The notes under the pieces were generated by a model. That model did not search any database. It was not told where the DNA came from and was given only the letters and a program-made list of their open reading frames with translations. Positions 5,967 through 6,792 of a stretch of 6,792 nt of DNA are shown here, piece by piece (within the stretch, counting starts at the first letter, position 1; every line of letters starts with the position of its first letter). A program made the position numbers and the translations under genes. Source of the stretch: Pseudomonadota bacterium (lineage in GTDB: Bacteria > Pseudomonadota > Alphaproteobacteria > Rhizobiales > Hyphomicrobiaceae); NCBI GenBank assembly GCA_021812845.1, contig JAKAML010000072.1, forward strand, positions 1-6,792, written 5' to 3'.

Positions 5967-5995
5967 ATATTGGGCCGGTCGGACGAAAACTTCAA
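5967..5995 (-). promoter_or_regulatory. candidate promoter of the TIR-TPR gene
   Basis: On the minus strand TTGAAG (5995-5990) is followed after 17 bases by CAATAT (5972-5967). The -35 match and spacing are good, the -10 moderate. Transcription would begin near 5960, leaving a leader of about 45 bases. The -35 box overlaps the distal arm of the hairpin after sdhB. Confidence 0.4.
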
Positions 5996-6015
5996 CGCCG
6001 CCGGGGAACGGCGTT
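5986..6015 (-). terminator. likely intrinsic terminator of sdhB
   Basis: On the minus strand AACGCCG (6015-6009) pairs with CGGCGTT (6000-5994) around an 8-base loop, followed by GAAGTTTT, a short T-tract at 5989-5986. The stem begins at the last base of the sdhB stop codon. The stem is only 7 bp, so read-through into the TIR gene is possible. Confidence 0.5.
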
Positions 6016-6792
6016 CAAACCCGCCGCTCGACCATCAGCTTCTTGAGCTCGGCGATCGCCTTGGCCGGCGACAGTCCCTTGGGGCAGGCCTTGGCGCAGT
6101 TCATGATCGTGTGGCAGCGGTAGAGCCGGAACGGATCCTCGAGGTTGTCGAGCCGCTCGCCCGTCGCCTCGTCGCGGCTGTCGATCACCCAGCGGTAGGC
6201 TTGCAGCAGTACCGCCGGACCGAGGTAGCGGTCGGAATTCCACCAGTAGCTCGGGCACGACGTCGAGCAGCAGGCGCACAGGATGCACTCGTAGAGCCCG
6301 TCCAGCTTCTCGCGGTCCTCGCGGCTCTGCTTCCACTCCTTGGGCGGGGACGGCGTGTCGGTCTTGAGCCAGGGCTCGATCGAGCGGTGCTGGGCGTAGA
6401 AGTTGGTCATGTCCGGCACCAGGTCCTTGACGACCTCCATGTGCGGCAGCGGGTAGATCCGGACCGCGCCCTCGACCTCGTCGATGCCCTTCAGGCAGGC
6501 GAGCGTGTTGGCGCCGTCGATGTTCATGGCGCACGAGCCGCAGATGCCCTCGCGGCAGGAGCGGCGGAAGGTCAGCGACGGATCGATCTCGTTCTTGATC
6601 TTCATCAGCGCATCGAGGACCATCGGGCCGCACTGGCTGCGGTTCACCCAGTAGGTATCGAGACGCGGGTTCTCGCCGTCGTCGGGATTCCAGCGGTAGA
6701 TGCGGAACTCCGTCCAGTCGCCCTCGCCATCGGGGCTGTTCCAGGTCTTGCCCGACTTGACCTTGGAATTCTTCGGCAGGGTGAGCTGGACC
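6015..6792 (-). CDS. sdhB: succinate dehydrogenase iron-sulfur subunit, 5' end at window edge
   Basis: Iron-sulfur subunit of respiratory complex II; it relays electrons from the flavin of SdhA through three clusters to ubiquinone at the inner membrane. 258 residues are visible, starting [10 protein letters not shown]; the last base before them fits the G of a start codon, so probably only the initiator Met is missing. Numbering visible residues, C79, C84, C87 and C99 ([12 protein letters not shown]...C) bind the [2Fe-2S] cluster. C169, C172, C175 and C236 bind the [4Fe-4S] cluster. C179, C226 and C232 bind the [3Fe-4S] cluster. All ligands are present. The quinone-site neighbourhood is typical ([23 protein letters not shown]). 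The C-terminus MVERRV is typical for alphaproteobacteria. sdhA is expected immediately upstream, outside the window. A hairpin follows the stop codon. Identification is very secure. Confidence 0.97.
   Translation of the reverse strand, partial: VQLTLPKNSKVKSGKTWNSPDGEGDWTEFRIYRWNPDDGENPRLDTYWVNRSQCGPMVLDALMKIKNEIDPSLTFRRSCREGICGSCAMNIDGANTLACLKGIDEVEGAVRIYPLPHMEVVKDLVPDMTNFYAQHRSIEPWLKTDTPSPPKEWKQSREDREKLDGLYECILCACCSTSCPSYWWNSDRYLGPAVLLQAYRWVIDSRDEATGERLDNLEDPFRLYRCHTIMNCAKACPKGLSPAKAIAELKKLMVERRV

Noticed and set aside
4466..5995. A 509-codon open frame on the minus strand overlapping the TIR gene
   Set aside because: Another frame of the same DNA. Its Arg/Pro/Ala-rich product has no recognisable domain, whereas the chosen frame gives TIR and TPR motifs.
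4561..6123. A 520-codon open frame on the plus strand
   Set aside because: Antisense to the TIR-TPR gene and the end of sdhB, biased composition (Leu/Val/Glu/Arg/Asp), no domain; not a gene.

Overview
This window reads as chromosomal DNA from a high-GC alphaproteobacterium, most likely of the rhizobial (Hyphomicrobiales) kind or a close relative. The basis is the SdhB, malate dehydrogenase and ZapE protein sequences, their order on one strand, strong G/C preference at third codon positions, and AGGAGG-type ribosome binding sites. The genus cannot be fixed from the sequence alone.

Layout. On the minus strand, read from the right edge, are sdhB (succinate dehydrogenase iron-sulfur subunit, 6015-6792, missing only its first codon or so), a TIR-TPR protein (4537-5913), then after a gap zapE (AFG1-type ATPase, 1100-2239) and mdh (malate dehydrogenase, 1-802, cut at its C-terminus by the left edge). 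Between zapE and the TIR gene three genes lie on the plus strand: a GNAT acetyltransferase (2690-3277), a 45-residue Lys/Ala/Pro-rich histone H1-like protein (3699-3836) and a single-domain rhodanese (4143-4532). The rhodanese and TIR genes converge with only 4 bases between their stop codons.

How it fits together. sdhB and mdh encode TCA-cycle steps (succinate to fumarate, malate to oxaloacetate). sdh, zapE and mdh-suc genes are commonly near neighbours in alphaproteobacteria, so the backbone looks conserved. The roughly 3.8 kb stretch holding GNAT, H1-like, rhodanese and TIR-TPR genes looks like accessory material within that backbone. These four genes do not form one operon: they use both strands, and hairpin terminators follow the GNAT and H1-like genes.

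Non-coding DNA. The gap between the divergent zapE and GNAT genes (2240-2689) contains a short AT-rich island with an extended imperfect dyad overlapping a plausible promoter. The long leader of the H1-like gene (about 3460-3698) is also AT-rich and carries several small dyads and a GA-rich ribosome binding site. I see no tRNA, rRNA, CRISPR array, transposase or integrase. The most interesting gene is the TIR-TPR protein, a plausible NAD-cleaving immune or stress sensor; its function is inferred from domain architecture only.
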